64,000 bases of DNA from Thalassobaculum fulvum (GCF_014652915.1 NZ_BMZS01000004.1:310001-374000), one strand, 5' to 3'; shown: positions 29,436 to 39,858, counted from the first letter of the stretch. The notes: generated by a model from the sequence alone, not told the origin. Numbers and translations are program-made.

Positions 29436-29472
29436 CCGCCCGCCGTCGGCGGCGCCGGCACGCGGATGGCGG

Positions 29473-31011
29473 CTACGAGCGGCGGTTCCGGCGCGAGGTG
29501 ATCTTGATCGGCGCCCCGACCGCCGAGGACAGCGCGGCCACCCGCCGGTCGACCACGTCGCCGAGCAGGGCGAGCGCCTCGCCCGACAGCACCAGCGAGA
29601 ACCCGCCGCCCGGGTCGGCCGTCAGCCGGGTCCGGCGGAGCAGCGTGGTCGCCCCGCCCGACAGCGTCAGCGCCAGCCGCAGGGCGTGCCCGACCTGGAT
29701 CGCCAGCGCGCGCCGGCCCGGCTCCAGCAGCCCTTCGACGGCCTTCGCCGCCGCCAGGTCGGTGTGCCCGACGTAGCGCACCAGCAGCCCCAGCCCCAGG
29801 AACACCCGGTCGGCGTGGTCGAGGCCGGCCACCGGCAGGCGCAGGACCCGCAGGAATCCGTGCTCGCCCCGGTAGCTCGGGTGCTCCGACCAGGCCACGT
29901 CGCTCAGCATGCAGAGCGCCTTGATCAGTCGGCCGTCGCGGTCCTTCAGGTCGGGGAACAGCGGCGTCAGCCAGGCGTAGATCGTTTCGGGATGCGGCGC
30001 GAACCGGTTGGTCTCGCGGGCGATCTCGCCGGCCGCCATCAGCAACGGGTCCTTTTCCCGCTCCGCCTCGGTCAGCCGGTCGTACAGGCAGCCCTCGCGC
30101 AGCCCGAATGCCGAAAAGACCACCCGCGCGGGCTGGCCGCGCGCCAGCACCCGGTCGAGGACCAGCGCCGCCGTCGGCAGCACGTCGCCGCGCCGCCGCG
30201 ACACCCCGGGAATGTTCCGCACCGACTTCTTGGATGTCTGGGCCAGCGAGCCGAGATAGTCCGACAGGGCGTCCCGGTCGACGGCGTAGCCGTGGATCAC
30301 CTCGATCGGATAGGAGATCCGGGCCATGTGCGCCCGGGCGATGCTCCGCCAGGCGCCCCCGACCGCGTACAGCGTCCGGCCCTTGAGCGCCGCGAGCCAC
30401 GACGCAGTATCGAGATGCCGGTCGATCATGCTCGAGAACCTGCGGCGCTGGCCGCGGGCGACCTCGCCGATCCGCAACGGGCCGAGCGGCATCGTGGCGT
30501 GCGCCCCGAGCCGGCGGTCGGCGACGTCGATCAGCTCCAGGCTGCCGCCGCCGAGATCGCCGACCACGCCGTCGGCGTCGGGAAAGCCGCTGAGCACGCC
30601 GAGGGCCGACAGCCGGGCCTCCTCGTCGCCGCTGATGACGTCGACCGGATGTCCGATCCGGCGCTCCAGCTCGCCCACGAAAGCCGGGCCGTTGGCCGCG
30701 TCCCGGACCGCCGAGGTCGCCACGACGTCGAGGTGGCGGACCCGCATGGCACGGGCGATCTGGCCGAACCGGTCGATGTTGATCAACGCCGACGCCATGC
30801 CGTCGACCGGCAGGTTGCCGGTTTCCGTCACGCCGCGGCCGAGACCGCACAGCGCCTTCTCGTTGAACACCGGGATCGGCGACCGTCCGGCGTGGTCGTA
30901 GACCACCAGACGGATCGAGTTGGAGCCGATATCGAGGACGCCGACGCGCTGACCGCGCACCGGCTCCCGTGTCCCACGGCCCGCGCGGTGGGAAACGCTG
31001 GATTCGGTCAC
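29473..31011 (-). CDS. ppx: exopolyphosphatase (Ppx/GppA family)
   Basis: Actin-fold phosphatase that removes terminal phosphate from polyphosphate and in some members from pppGpp. The 512-residue protein has '[16 protein letters not shown]' (phosphate 1), '[13 protein letters not shown]', the second phosphate loop '[12 protein letters not shown]', and a C-terminal HD-like helical domain. Start is GTG 31011, overlapping the ppk stop by 4 bases (GTGA), which settles it. Polyphosphate synthesis and breakdown are thus encoded in one coupled unit. Acts in the cytoplasm. Confidence 0.93.
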   Translation of the reverse strand: MTESSVSHRAGRGTREPVRGQRVGVLDIGSNSIRLVVYDHAGRSPIPVFNEKALCGLGRGVTETGNLPVDGMASALINIDRFGQIARAMRVRHLDVVATSAVRDAANGPAFVGELERRIGHPVDVISGDEEARLSALGVLSGFPDADGVVGDLGGGSLELIDVADRRLGAHATMPLGPLRIGEVARGQRRRFSSMIDRHLDTASWLAALKGRTLYAVGGAWRSIARAHMARISYPIEVIHGYAVDRDALSDYLGSLAQTSKKSVRNIPGVSRRRGDVLPTAALVLDRVLARGQPARVVFSAFGLREGCLYDRLTEAEREKDPLLMAAGEIARETNRFAPHPETIYAWLTPLFPDLKDRDGRLIKALCMLSDVAWSEHPSYRGEHGFLRVLRLPVAGLDHADRVFLGLGLLVRYVGHTDLAAAKAVEGLLEPGRRALAIQVGHALRLALTLSGGATTLLRRTRLTADPGGGFSLVLSGEALALLGDVVDRRVAALSSAVGAPIKITSRRNRRS

Positions 31012-33242
31012 TCGGCCTCGCGCAGGGTCCTGGGGGCCTCGCCGCCGCGCCGGAGCGCGCTGCCGCGACCGGACAGGCTCGGATTGGTCATGAAGTAGGT
31101 GTGGGCGGAGAAGTCGTCGACGGAATGCGGCACCCGCTCGTACTGCCCTTCGCTGTTGAGGACCCAGCTGTTGGTCCGGTCCTTCATGTTGGCCACCATG
31201 ATCTGGTCGAGGACCTGCCGGTGAACCGTCGGGTTCTCGATCGGAACCATGTGCTCGACCCGCCGATACAGGTTGCGCTGCATCCAGTCGGCCGAGGAGA
31301 TGTAGACCTTCGCGCGGTCCGATGGAAGCTTGTGGCCGTCACCGAACGCGACGATCCGGGAGTGCTCCAGGAACCGGCCGACGATCGACCTGACGCGGAT
31401 GTTCTCCGACAGCCCGGGAACCCCCGGCCGCAGGCAGCAGATGCCGCGGATCACCAGGTCGACCTCGACCCCGGCCTGGCTTGCGACGTACAGGGCGTCG
31501 ATGATCGACGGGTCGACCAGCTGGTTCATTTTCGCCCAGATCGCCGCCGGGCGCCCGGCCTTGGCATGCTCGACCTCGCGCCGTATCGCATCCAGCAGGG
31601 TCGTGTGCATGTTGATCGGCGAGATCGCCAGCTTCTCCATGGTGTCCGGCGTGGCGTAGCCGGTCATGTAGTTGAACATCCGGGCAGCGTCGCGGCACAA
31701 CGCCGGGTCGCAGGTGAAGAACGACAGATCGGTGTAGATCTTGGCGGTGATCGGGTGGTAGTTGCCGGTCCCGAAATGCACGTAGTTGCGCAGCCCCGAG
31801 CCCTCGCGGCGGACCACCAGCGACACCTTGGCGTGGGTCTTCAGGTTGACGAAGCCGTACACCACCTGGACGCCCGCCCGCTCCAGGTCGCGCGACAGCC
31901 GGATGTTGGCCTCCTCGTCGAACCGGGCCTTGATCTCCACCATCGCGGTCACCGACTTGCCGGCCTCGGCCGCCTCGATCAGCGCCTTGACGATCGGGCT
32001 GTCCTTCGAGGTGCGGTAGAGCGTCTGCTTGATGGCGATGACCGACGGGTCGGACGCCGCCTGCCGCAGGAACTGGACGACGACATCAAAGCTCTCATAG
32101 GGGTGGTGGACGATGATGTCCTTGCTGCGGATCGCCGCGAAGCAGTCGCCGCCGAAGTCGCGGATCCGCTCCGGGAACCGGGCGTTGAACGGCGTCCACA
32201 GCAGGTCCGGTCGCTCGGAGACGATGAGCTGCGACAGGTCGGCGAGCCCGACCATCTCCTCCAGCGCGAACACGTCCTCGCGCGCCACCTTCAGCTCGTC
32301 GATCACAAGCTCCTGAAGCGGCACCGGCATCGACCGGTCGACGGCCAGCCGGATGACGTTGCCGCGCCGCCGCGCCTTGAGCGCGGTCTCGAACGACAGC
32401 ACCAGATCCTCGGCCTCTTCGTCGATCTCCATCTCGCTGTCGCGGATCACCCGGAACACGCCCTGGCCCCTGACCCGGAAGTTCGGGAACAGTCGGTCGA
32501 CGAACAGCAGGATCACCTGCTCGATCGGGATGAAGCGGATGGTGTCGCCCGGCAGGCGTACGAACCGGCCGATCTGCTGCGGCAGCTGGATCAGCCCCTG
32601 CATCTCGTGGGCGCCGCCGACGGCACGCAACTGCATCGCCAGGCAGATGCCCTTGTTGGCGACGAACGGGAACGGATGCGCCGGGTCGATCGCCAGCGGC
32701 GTCAGCACCGGGTAGATCTGCTCGCTGAAGTGGTTGGCGAGCCAACTCAGATCGTCCGGGCCGAGCTCGCTGCCGTCGACCAGGTGAAAGCCGGCGTCCT
32801 TGAGCGCCCCCCGCAGGGTCCGCAGCGCCACCTGCTGGTCGGCCATCAGCCTGGCCGCCTCCTCGGTGATCGCCACGAGCTGCTGCGCCGGGGTCGCCCC
32901 GTCGTCGCTGGCCGAGGTGATGCCGGCCGCCATCATGCCCTTCAGGCCGGCGACCCGGACCATGTAGAACTCGTCCAGGTTCGAGGCCGAGATCGCCACG
33001 AACCGCAGGCGCTCCAGCAGCGGATTGCTGGGGTTGAGCGACTCCTCCAGCACCCGGGTGTTGAAGGCCAGCCAGGAGATCTCCCGGTTGATCAGCCGCT
33101 TCGGGCTGTCCAGGGTGATCGGGGGCGGGGGCGGAGCCGCGGGCTCGCTCGGCACGGCGGCAGTCTTTCGCCGCGGTGCCCGGCGCGGCCGAACCGCCCG
33201 CGCCTCGCCCAGGTCGCCCACCTTTTCCGTCGCGTCGGTCAC
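31008..33242 (-). CDS. ppk1: polyphosphate kinase 1
   Basis: Makes polyphosphate from ATP reversibly. The 744-residue protein has the four PPK1 domains: N-terminal ('[20 protein letters not shown]'), head, and two phospholipase-D-like C-terminal domains with the autophosphorylated His in '[11 protein letters not shown]' (about residue 489). GTG 33242 is chosen because AGGAGGCGAGCC immediately precedes it; a longer frame from GTG 33287 has no such site. The first 50 residues are an Arg/Ala/Pro-rich extension not needed for catalysis. It overlaps ppx and follows an SDR gene after 96 bases. Confidence 0.95.
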   Translation of the reverse strand: MTDATEKVGDLGEARAVRPRRAPRRKTAAVPSEPAAPPPPPITLDSPKRLINREISWLAFNTRVLEESLNPSNPLLERLRFVAISASNLDEFYMVRVAGLKGMMAAGITSASDDGATPAQQLVAITEEAARLMADQQVALRTLRGALKDAGFHLVDGSELGPDDLSWLANHFSEQIYPVLTPLAIDPAHPFPFVANKGICLAMQLRAVGGAHEMQGLIQLPQQIGRFVRLPGDTIRFIPIEQVILLFVDRLFPNFRVRGQGVFRVIRDSEMEIDEEAEDLVLSFETALKARRRGNVIRLAVDRSMPVPLQELVIDELKVAREDVFALEEMVGLADLSQLIVSERPDLLWTPFNARFPERIRDFGGDCFAAIRSKDIIVHHPYESFDVVVQFLRQAASDPSVIAIKQTLYRTSKDSPIVKALIEAAEAGKSVTAMVEIKARFDEEANIRLSRDLERAGVQVVYGFVNLKTHAKVSLVVRREGSGLRNYVHFGTGNYHPITAKIYTDLSFFTCDPALCRDAARMFNYMTGYATPDTMEKLAISPINMHTTLLDAIRREVEHAKAGRPAAIWAKMNQLVDPSIIDALYVASQAGVEVDLVIRGICCLRPGVPGLSENIRVRSIVGRFLEHSRIVAFGDGHKLPSDRAKVYISSADWMQRNLYRRVEHMVPIENPTVHRQVLDQIMVANMKDRTNSWVLNSEGQYERVPHSVDDFSAHTYFMTNPSLSGRGSALRRGGEAPRTLREAE

Positions 33243-33338
33243 GGCTCGCCTCCTGTCTGACACGGCGCCGACCGGCGGCCCCGGCACGGGGTGTACCGCC
33301 GGTCCATGACAGCCGCGTGACGGTCGGTCCCGCCTCCC

Positions 33339-34118
33339 TCAGAGAGTGCCGGGGAAGGCGCCGCCGTCCATCAGCAGATTCTGCCCGGTGATGAAGCCGG
33401 CGTGAACACTGCACAGGAACGCGCAGGCCGCCCCGAACTCCTCCGCGGTGCCGAACCGGCCGGCCGGGTTCTTCTCCGCCTGCTGCTTGGCAAAGGTCTC
33501 GTACGGCACGCCGGCCCGGTCGGCCTGCAGCTTCATGTTGCCGCGCAGCCGGTCGGTGTCGAACGGCCCCGGCAGCAGGCCGTTGATGGTCACGTTGTGC
33601 CGAACGGTCTCGCGCGCGATCCCGGCGCAGAATCCGGTCAGGCCGGTGCGGGCGCCGTTCGACAGGCCGAGGATCGGGATCGGCGCCTTCACGGCCCCCG
33701 AGGTGATGTTCACGACCCGCCCGAACCTGCGCTCGATCATGCCGTCGACGGTCAGCCGGATCAGCTCGATCGCGGTCAGCATGTTGGCGTTCAGCGCCTT
33801 CTGCCAGTCCTCGACCGACCAGTCGCGGAAATTACCCGGCGGCGGGCCGCCGGCGTTGTTCACCAGGATGTCGACCGGGCCGGCGGCGTCGAGCACTTCG
33901 GCCCGCCCTTCCGGCGTGGTGATGTCGCAGGCGATGGCGGTCACCGCCGCACCGGTCGCCCCCCGGATCTCGTCGGCGGTGGCGTCCAGCGTCTCCTTGG
34001 TCCGGGCGTTGATGACCAGGTCCACGCCCTCGCGGGCGAGCGCCATCGCGCAGCCCTTGCCGAGCCCCTTGCTGGCGGCGCAGACGATCGCCTTCTTGCC
34101 CTTCAGTCCGAGATCCAT
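33339..34118 (-). CDS. atypical SDR-fold protein lacking catalytic Tyr and Lys
   Basis: Rossmann-fold protein of 259 residues in the short-chain dehydrogenase family. The cofactor motif is altered ('CAASKGLGKG', residues 13-22) but recognisable, 'NNAGG' is present and Ser140 sits in 'VNITSGA'. The expected Tyr at 153 is Ser and the expected Lys at 157 is Arg ('LSNGARTGLTG'), so the usual proton relay is missing. A similar 'SNxxRxGxTG' variant occurs in a widespread subgroup annotated as SDR of unknown substrate. It may bind a nucleotide without oxidoreduction or use another mechanism. It begins 6 bases after hdaA and ends 96 bases before ppk, inside one minus-strand run. Confidence 0.88.
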   Translation of the reverse strand: MDLGLKGKKAIVCAASKGLGKGCAMALAREGVDLVINARTKETLDATADEIRGATGAAVTAIACDITTPEGRAEVLDAAGPVDILVNNAGGPPPGNFRDWSVEDWQKALNANMLTAIELIRLTVDGMIERRFGRVVNITSGAVKAPIPILGLSNGARTGLTGFCAGIARETVRHNVTINGLLPGPFDTDRLRGNMKLQADRAGVPYETFAKQQAEKNPAGRFGTAEEFGAACAFLCSVHAGFITGQNLLMDGGAFPGTL

Positions 34119-34124
34119 GCGCCG

Positions 34125-34820
34125 TCACTCCCCTCGATCGCTGTCGTCATCGGCGAGCGCCCGCCTGGCGAGCGCCCGGTCCACCCTGCGTCCCTCGGCG
34201 AGCGCCAGCCGGTCGAGGCGATCGACCAGCCGGTCCGCGGCCGCGAAGGACCGTTCCATACGGGTCACCAGATAGGCGACCACCTCCTCGCGCACGGCAA
34301 CCTGACGATCCGCGAAATGCTTGGCCAGGACCCCGGCCAGGAGAACCTCGTCGGGCCCGCCGACGGTGGCCACCGGCAACGTCGCCAGCCGGGAGGCCAG
34401 ATCGGGCAGCCCGACGTCGAGTCGGGCCGGTGCCGCGCGCGACAGGATAAGCACAGAACCGCCGCGCTCCGCCACCGTGTTGTACAGGTGCAGCAGGGCC
34501 CGCGGGGCAGCCAGTTCGGTCAGGTCGTCGACCACCGCGTTCGCCGCCTCGCCGAGCGCTTCCGGCACCCCGGCCACCGTCAGCGTAGCCGCATTCAGGC
34601 CGGCGGCCCCGCTCGCCTTGCGCCACACCGCCCCGAGGTGGGTCTTGCCGCAGCCGGCCGGGCCGACGATCGCCAGGCCGCGCAGCGGCGCCGGCCAGTC
34701 CGGCCAGCGGTCGACCCAGGCCGCGGCGTCGGCGTTGCACGCCGACACCAGGAAGTCGCTGCGGCCGAGCGCCGGGCGGTGGCCGAGGTCGAGGATCAAC
34801 TGATTGGGCACCATGCTCAC
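34125..34820 (-). CDS. hdaA: HdaA-type regulatory inactivator of DnaA
   Basis: DnaA-like AAA+ protein that, with the sliding clamp, stimulates ATP hydrolysis by DnaA after replication starts. The 231-residue protein has an N-terminal clamp-binding peptide 'NQLILDLG' (residues 6-13), Walker A 'GPAGCGKTH', Walker B 'NAVVDDL' region and a C-terminal helical lid, and it lacks the DnaA DNA-binding domain. Its start overlaps the upstream permease stop (ATGA). HdaA controls replication initiation in Caulobacter; location behind a PerM-type gene is conserved in related bacteria. Confidence 0.9.
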   Translation of the reverse strand: MSMVPNQLILDLGHRPALGRSDFLVSACNADAAAWVDRWPDWPAPLRGLAIVGPAGCGKTHLGAVWRKASGAAGLNAATLTVAGVPEALGEAANAVVDDLTELAAPRALLHLYNTVAERGGSVLILSRAAPARLDVGLPDLASRLATLPVATVGGPDEVLLAGVLAKHFADRQVAVREEVVAYLVTRMERSFAAADRLVDRLDRLALAEGRRVDRALARRALADDDSDRGE

Positions 34821-35932
34821 CGAGGGAGAGTGTCGTCGTCGGGGCGGGCCGTTGCGTCGGGGCGGGCGGTGTCGTCGGCCGGCGGAATGCCGTGCAGGTG
34901 CAGCGGGCTGGCCAGGTACTGCGCCAGCGCGAACCGCGCGACCACGCCGATGACGGCGGCCGCCGGCACCGCCAGCAGGACCCCGACGAACCCGAACAGC
35001 GCGCCGCCGGCCAGCAGGCCGAAGATCACCCAGACCGGATGCAGGCCGACCGCGTCGCCGACCAGGTTGGGGGTGAGGAAGTTGCCCTCGAGCGCCTGAC
35101 CGGCGACGAACACCGCGGCAATGATCGCCACCGGCTGCCAGGCATCGAACTGCGCCAGCGCGAGGCCGACGCTCATCACCCCGCCGAGGAACGCGCCGAC
35201 GAACGGCACGAACGAAATCAGCCCGGAGAACAGCCCGATGACCAGGCCGAAATCCAGCCCGGCCAGGGTAAGCCCGGCGGCGTAGAACACGCCGAGCACC
35301 AGGCAGACCGTGCCCTGGCCGCGGATGAACGCCGCCAGGGTGCGATCGACCTCGGCGACCTGGGCCCGGATGACCGGCGCCTGCTCGCGCGGCAGCCAGC
35401 CGTCGACGGTGGCGACCATGCGGTCCCAGTCGCGCAGCAGGTAGAACGAGACGATCGGCGTGATCACCAGTAGCGACAGGATGTTGGCGACCGCGAAGCC
35501 GCCGGTGATGATCCGGCGGATCAGCCCGCCGACCCAGCGCACCAGCTCGCCGGTCATGCCGGAGATCTTCTCCAGCGCCGCCTGCCGGTCCAGGCCCTCG
35601 TTGAAGTGTTCGAGCAACGGACCGAGCCGGTCGCGGACGGTCTGCAGATAGCCCGGCAGCACGCTCGCCAGCTTCTCGACCTGGGTCTGCAGCAGTGGGA
35701 TCAGCAGCAGCACCAGGCCGATGGCGACCGCGAAGAACCCCAGCAGCACCAGGAACGTCGCGAGGCCGCGGCCGATCCGCAGGCGCTCCAGGCGGTCGAC
35801 GACCGGGTCCAACAGGTAGGCCACCGCCATGCCGGCGACGAACGGCACCAGCACGTCGCGCAGCACATAGAGCGCCAGGACCACGGAAGCCAGAAGCAGC
35901 GCCCAGAACAGGCCCCGCTCACGTCGGGTCAT
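34817..35932 (-). CDS. AI-2E/PerM family membrane protein
   Basis: Inner-membrane protein of the AI-2 exporter-like/PerM family, 371 residues with about eight hydrophobic segments in the order two, a long extracytoplasmic helical stretch ('RDRLGPLLEHFNEGLDRQ'), then six. The conserved 'FVPFVGAFLGG' and 'EGNFLTPNLVGDAVGLHPV' segments are present. Members have been linked to Na+/H+ exchange or small-molecule export; the role here is unknown. A Thr/Ala/Asp-rich tail ends the protein. It overlaps hdaA by 4 bases and lies 16 bases after the DUF2066 gene, so the three are co-transcribed. Confidence 0.88.
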   Translation of the reverse strand: MTRRERGLFWALLLASVVLALYVLRDVLVPFVAGMAVAYLLDPVVDRLERLRIGRGLATFLVLLGFFAVAIGLVLLLIPLLQTQVEKLASVLPGYLQTVRDRLGPLLEHFNEGLDRQAALEKISGMTGELVRWVGGLIRRIITGGFAVANILSLLVITPIVSFYLLRDWDRMVATVDGWLPREQAPVIRAQVAEVDRTLAAFIRGQGTVCLVLGVFYAAGLTLAGLDFGLVIGLFSGLISFVPFVGAFLGGVMSVGLALAQFDAWQPVAIIAAVFVAGQALEGNFLTPNLVGDAVGLHPVWVIFGLLAGGALFGFVGVLLAVPAAAVIGVVARFALAQYLASPLHLHGIPPADDTARPDATARPDDDTLPR

Positions 35933-35948
35933 GAAGCCGCTCCCGCGC

Positions 35949-37253
35949 TCACTGGATCGCCGGGGCGCGGATGGTCGGTGCCGGGGCCGCGGGGGAAGCC
36001 GCCGGGGCCGTGCCGGCCGGTGGCGCCTCCGGCGCCGGCCCGACGATCACCGTCTCGGCGGTCCCGTAGGCCGGCGCCCGCGGATAGGCCGGCGCCGAGG
36101 TGTCGGAACCGGCCGGGGCGGCGCCCGTCGGCTGCGGCATCGGCTGGCCGCGCTGTTTGAGAATGTAGTCCCCGGCCCCCGGCACCAGTTCCAGGTCGCG
36201 CTGCGCCAGGGCGACCCGGAACTGCTCGGCGTCGCCGTTGACCCAGACGTCGACCAGGGCCTCGCGCCGCATCAGCTGGACCACCTCGTAACGCGAGACG
36301 ATCGACAGGCCGTCCAGCGCCTCGCGGACCGTCAGCCAGCGCTGCAGCGAATCGAGCGGGACGGTCGCCGTCACCAGGGTCTCGAAGCCGGGACGGATCA
36401 GGTTGTCGCGCTTCCAGGCCTCCTCGACCAGGGCCACGGTCCGGAGCACCGCCGGTGCCAGCCGCTTCGCCTCGTCGAGATCCCCGGTCCCGTCGACGGT
36501 CTCCAGCATCGTCGTGTCGGTGCCGCTCGGCCCGAGCCGCTGGATCGCCAGCTCGACCGCCCCGCCGGCGCGCGGCCGGGCGGCGACGACCACCGTGTCG
36601 CGCGCGCCATAGCGCTCGGCGATCCGCATCAGGGCGTCGACATCGCCGGCCACCGCCTGGTCCGGCGACAGGTCGCGGATGTCCGCGACGTCGCCGTACG
36701 GCACCACGAACGGCACCAGGCCATCCTGCGGCGGCAGGTCGTACCAGGCGTTGCGCCAGGGATTCGGTTCCCTCCACAAGACCGTCTCGCCGCCGGTCTC
36801 GTACAGCGGGATCACCAGCACCGGCAGGCTGCGGGTCTCGGCGTACGACACCCCCGCCGACCGCAGCACGCCGCGCACGGTGCCGGGGTCGAACGCCAGG
36901 GTCAGCTCGGCGATCCAGCGCACCGCCGAGCTGCGCTCGTTCGCCACCTCGAAGCCGAGCACCATGCGCTGCAGCTCGGCATCGGTCGGCGCCGGAATGC
37001 CGGCGGCCTCGGCCGCCGGTACCAGCCGGTCGACCAGGCGGCGGAACCCTTCCCGCCGACCTTCGGCGACCGCCCGGTCGCGGGCCGCGGGGGCGGTCTC
37101 GGCCGTCGCGTCGACCGGTACGGCGCGGACCGTGAACAGGTCGGCGTCGGCCGCCGTCGCCGCGGCCGACGACAACGCCGGAACCAGCACCGTCGCCAGC
37201 ACCAGGAGGGCACGCAGCAGGCCCGGAAATTCGCGCCGCGAGGACTCGATCAT
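35949..37253 (-). CDS. DUF2066 domain-containing secreted protein
   Basis: Predicted periplasmic protein of 434 residues. ATG 37253 gives a signal peptide with '[21 protein letters not shown]' and a cleavage site near residue 35; an in-frame start at 37331 would put 26 polar residues in front of it. The DUF2066 region covers roughly 40-340, with '[18 protein letters not shown]', 'RRLVDRLVP' and '[13 protein letters not shown]' and '[11 protein letters not shown]'. The C-terminal 70 residues are Pro/Ala-rich. Function is unknown. First gene of the run towards perM, hdaA, SDR, ppk and ppx, and divergent from purM. Confidence 0.82.
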   Translation of the reverse strand: MIESSRREFPGLLRALLVLATVLVPALSSAAATAADADLFTVRAVPVDATAETAPAARDRAVAEGRREGFRRLVDRLVPAAEAAGIPAPTDAELQRMVLGFEVANERSSAVRWIAELTLAFDPGTVRGVLRSAGVSYAETRSLPVLVIPLYETGGETVLWREPNPWRNAWYDLPPQDGLVPFVVPYGDVADIRDLSPDQAVAGDVDALMRIAERYGARDTVVVAARPRAGGAVELAIQRLGPSGTDTTMLETVDGTGDLDEAKRLAPAVLRTVALVEEAWKRDNLIRPGFETLVTATVPLDSLQRWLTVREALDGLSIVSRYEVVQLMRREALVDVWVNGDAEQFRVALAQRDLELVPGAGDYILKQRGQPMPQPTGAAPAGSDTSAPAYPRAPAYGTAETVIVGPAPEAPPAGTAPAASPAAPAPTIRAPAIQ

Positions 37254-37375
37254 TGTCGTTCGACCCACTTGCCGCTTGCGGGGAGCGTCGGCACCGCGGC
37301 ATATACCGCGATCCGGGCGATACCAAGGCACCGCCCGACAGCCCGGCCTTATACCGCAGCCCGGCGGAGGACACC

Positions 37376-38455
37376 ATAAGCGCCCCCGATCGCCCGAACG
37401 CTCCCCTCACCTACCGCGACGCCGGCGTCGACATCGATGCGGGCGAGGCGCTGGTCGAGGCCATCAAGCCGCTGGCGGCATCGACTCGCCGGCCCGGCGC
37501 CGACGCCGATCTCGGCGGATTCGGCGGCCTGTTCGACCTCAAGGCGGCCGGGTTCCGGGACCCGGTCCTGGTGGCCGCGACCGACGGCGTCGGCACCAAG
37601 CTGCGGGTCGCGATCGACGCCGGCCGGCACGACGGCGTCGGCATCGACCTGGTCGCCATGTGCGTCAACGACCTGGTCGTGCAGGGCGCCCAGCCGGTGA
37701 TGTTCCTGGACTACTACGCGACCGGCAAGCTGGAGGTCGCGGTCGCCCGCGACGTGGTCGCCGGCATCGCCGAGGGCTGCCGGCAGGCCGGTTGCGCCCT
37801 GGTCGGGGGCGAGACCGCCGAGATGCCGGGCATGTACCGCGCCGGTGACTACGACCTCGCCGGCTTCGCGGTCGGTGCCGCCGAGCGCTCGGAGATCCTC
37901 ACCCGCGACCGGGTGAAGGCCGGCGACGTGGTGCTGGCGCTGCCGTCGTCGGGCGTGCATTCCAACGGGTTCTCGCTGGTCCGCCGGATCGTCGAGCGCA
38001 GCGGCACCGCCTGGGCCGCGCCGGCGCCGTTCGCGCCCGACCGCAGCCTCGCCGAGGCGCTGCTGGAACCGACCCGGATCTACGTCCGTGCCTGCCTGGC
38101 GGCGATCGCCGCCGGTGGGGTGACGGCGTTCGCGCACATCACCGGCGGCGGCCTGATCGAGAATCCGCCGCGGGTCTACGGCGACGACCTGGCCATGCGG
38201 ATCGACCTGGCGAGCTGGCGGCTGCCGCCGGTGTTCCGCTGGCTGGCCGCCGAGGGCGGGGTCGAGCCGCGCGAGATGCTGCGGACCTTCAACTGCGGCC
38301 TCGGCATGCTGGTGGTGGTCGAGGCCGACCGGGCCGACGCCGTCGGCGACGCCCTGGCCGCCGCCGGCGAGCAGCCGGTGACCGTCGGCCGGGTCGAGGC
38401 GCGGACCGGCGACGCCGTGGTGTTCGACGGCCTGTCCGCCGCCTGGCTGGCATGA
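37376..38455 (+). CDS. purM: phosphoribosylformylglycinamidine cyclo-ligase, apparent ATA start
   Basis: Fifth step of purine synthesis: ATP-dependent closure of FGAM to AIR. The protein has '[17 protein letters not shown]', the ATP-binding Gly-rich '[12 protein letters not shown]', '[11 protein letters not shown]' and '[14 protein letters not shown]'. Homology begins just after residue 1 as given here. No ATG, GTG or TTG exists in frame between TTG 37253 and the conserved core. An ideal ribosome-binding site GGAGG (37366-37370) stands 5 bases before ATA 37376, which would give the family-typical '[15 protein letters not shown]' N terminus and 359 residues. The alternative TTG 37253 adds 41 residues and touches the divergent gene's start codon. 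Stop overlaps purN (ATGA). Confidence 0.9.
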   Translation: MSAPDRPNAPLTYRDAGVDIDAGEALVEAIKPLAASTRRPGADADLGGFGGLFDLKAAGFRDPVLVAATDGVGTKLRVAIDAGRHDGVGIDLVAMCVNDLVVQGAQPVMFLDYYATGKLEVAVARDVVAGIAEGCRQAGCALVGGETAEMPGMYRAGDYDLAGFAVGAAERSEILTRDRVKAGDVVLALPSSGVHSNGFSLVRRIVERSGTAWAAPAPFAPDRSLAEALLEPTRIYVRACLAAIAAGGVTAFAHITGGGLIENPPRVYGDDLAMRIDLASWRLPPVFRWLAAEGGVEPREMLRTFNCGLGMLVVVEADRADAVGDALAAAGEQPVTVGRVEARTGDAVVFDGLSAAWLA

Positions 38456-39117
38456 GCCCCGCCTCCCGCAAGCGGGTCGGTGTCCTGATCTCCGGGCGCG
38501 GCAGCAACCTGCAGTCGCTGCTGGATGCCGCCGCCGACCCGGCCTACCCGGCCGAGATCGCCCTGGTGATCTCCAACCGGCCCGGCGCCTACGGGCTGCA
38601 GCGGGCGAAGCTCGCCGGGGTGCCGACCGCAGTCATCGACCACAAGGCGTTCCCCGACCGCGAGAGCTTCGACGCCGCGGTCGATGCGGCGCTGCGCGGG
38701 GCCGGCTGCGAGATCGTCTGCCTGGCCGGCTTCATGCGGATCTTCACCCCCGGCTTCGCCGAGGGCTGGGCCGGCCGCATGCTGAACATCCACCCGTCGC
38801 TGCTGCCGTCGTTCATCGGCCTGCACGTCCAGCGCCAGGCGATCGAGGCCGGCGCCACCATCGCCGGCTGCACGGTCCACTTCGTCACCCCGGACCTCGA
38901 CGCCGGGCCGATCCTGGCCCAGGCGGCCGTGCCGGTGCTGCCCGACGACACCGAGGACAGCCTGTCGGCCCGGATCCTGGAGCAGGAGCACCGGCTGTAC
39001 CCGGCGGCGCTCGGCTGGCTGGCGGCCGGTCGGGTGCGGATCGTCGGCAACCGCGCGCTGGTCGACGGCGCCACCGCGGCGGGCGACCTGTTGTCGCCCC
39101 GTCCGGAAGGGCTTTGA
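38452..39117 (+). CDS. purN: phosphoribosylglycinamide formyltransferase
   Basis: Third step of purine synthesis: transfers formyl from 10-formyl-THF to GAR. The 221-residue protein has '[18 protein letters not shown]' (phosphoribosyl binding), '[12 protein letters not shown]', the catalytic '[11 protein letters not shown]' (Asn-x-His) and '[16 protein letters not shown]' (Asp). Ordinary length and motifs. The start overlaps the purM stop by 4 bases, so the pair is translationally coupled. A promoter for the next gene begins within the last codons of purN. Confidence 0.96.
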   Translation: MSPASRKRVGVLISGRGSNLQSLLDAAADPAYPAEIALVISNRPGAYGLQRAKLAGVPTAVIDHKAFPDRESFDAAVDAALRGAGCEIVCLAGFMRIFTPGFAEGWAGRMLNIHPSLLPSFIGLHVQRQAIEAGATIAGCTVHFVTPDLDAGPILAQAAVPVLPDDTEDSLSARILEQEHRLYPAALGWLAAGRVRIVGNRALVDGATAAGDLLSPRPEGL

Positions 39118-39141
39118 GGGCGCCCGCGGCTTCGCTATAAG
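39114..39141 (+). promoter_or_regulatory. promoter of the oxidase subunit IV gene
   Basis: -35 TTGAGG (39114-39119), 16-base spacer, -10 TATAAG (39136-39141) within GCTATAAG. It overlaps the purN stop codon and would start transcription about 30 bases before the small downstream gene. Confidence 0.6.
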
Positions 39142-39177
39142 GAGCCGAATTCGCCGTTTCGCCGGGAGGAGGGCAAT

Positions 39178-39312
39178 ATGGCCGTCGAAGACCGTTTCCC
39201 CGATATGACCCGTGAGCACCGCGAGATCTGGGAGGGGTTCCTGTCCTTCCTGAAGATCGGCACGGCGCTGTGCATTGTCACGGTCGCGCTGCTGGCGCTG
39301 TTCGTCGCCTGA
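39178..39312 (+). CDS. aa3-type cytochrome c oxidase subunit IV
   Basis: Tiny 44-residue single-span inner-membrane protein of the alphaproteobacterial COX subunit IV family. The product begins 'MAVEDRFPDMTREHREIWEG' and continues with one hydrophobic helix of about 20 residues rich in Leu, Ala and Val ending at the C terminus, exactly the family layout. A strong GGGAGGAGG ribosome-binding site sits 5 bases before ATG 39178. It has its own promoter in the end of purN and a bidirectional terminator after it. The main oxidase genes are not in the window. Confidence 0.88.
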   Translation: MAVEDRFPDMTREHREIWEGFLSFLKIGTALCIVTVALLALFVA

Positions 39313-39336
39313 GCCCGGGCCCGGGGTTGCAATGAG

Positions 39337-39366
39337 AAAGGGCCGGCCCCGCGGGGCCGCCCTTTT
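39337..39366. terminator. bidirectional rho-independent terminator
   Basis: Stem AAAGGG-(C)-CGGCCCC / GGGGCCG-CCCTTT with a GC loop and one bulged base. It has an A-tract on the left and a T-tract on the right, so it can end both the plus-strand oxidase subunit transcript and the minus-strand ndk transcript, whose genes converge here. Confidence 0.85.
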
Positions 39367-39387
39367 CGATTCCGACGGTCGCGATCG

Positions 39388-39810
39388 TCAGCCGACGATC
39401 TCGTTGCCGCTGAAGAACTGGGCGATCTCGATCGCCGCGGTCTCCGGGGCGTCCGACCCGTGCACGGTGTTCTCGCCGATCGACAGGGCCAGCTCCTTGC
39501 GGATGGTGCCGGCATCGGCCTTCGACGGGTCGGTGGCGCCCATGACCTCGCGGTACTTGGCGACCGCCCCCTCGCCTTCCAGAACCTGCACGACCACCGG
39601 GCCGGAGGTCATGAAGTCGACCAGCTCGCCGAAGAACGGCCGCGCGCTGTGGACGGCGTAGAAGGTCTCGGCCTGGCCGCGGGTCATCCGGATCCGCTTC
39701 TGGGCCACGATCCGCAGACCGGCGGCCTCGATCATGGCGTTGACCTTGCCGGTCAGGTTCCGCGCGGTGGCGTCCGGCTTGATGATGGAAAAGGTGCGCT
39801 CGAGGGCCAT
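39388..39810 (-). CDS. ndk: nucleoside diphosphate kinase
   Basis: Transfers phosphate between nucleoside tri- and diphosphates through a phosphohistidine. The 140-residue product starts '[18 protein letters not shown]', has the active-site His117 in 'NTVHGSD', and shows all conserved residues of the family. It has its own promoter (39880-39908) and ends at the shared terminator 39337-39366, so it is a single-gene unit. Confidence 0.97.
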   Translation of the reverse strand: MALERTFSIIKPDATARNLTGKVNAMIEAAGLRIVAQKRIRMTRGQAETFYAVHSARPFFGELVDFMTSGPVVVQVLEGEGAVAKYREVMGATDPSKADAGTIRKELALSIGENTVHGSDAPETAAIEIAQFFSGNEIVG

Positions 39811-39858
39811 GGGTCTCTCTCGGAAATCGGTGAAGGGGTGTGGACCGTACAGGCCCCA

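Noticed and set aside
30969-33260. 763-codon plus-strand open frame
   Set aside because: Antisense to ppk1 and the start of ppx; no recognisable domain.
33243-33287. longer ppk1 start (GTG 33287)
   Set aside because: The internal GTG 33242 has a perfect AGGAGG at good distance; the upstream start has none.
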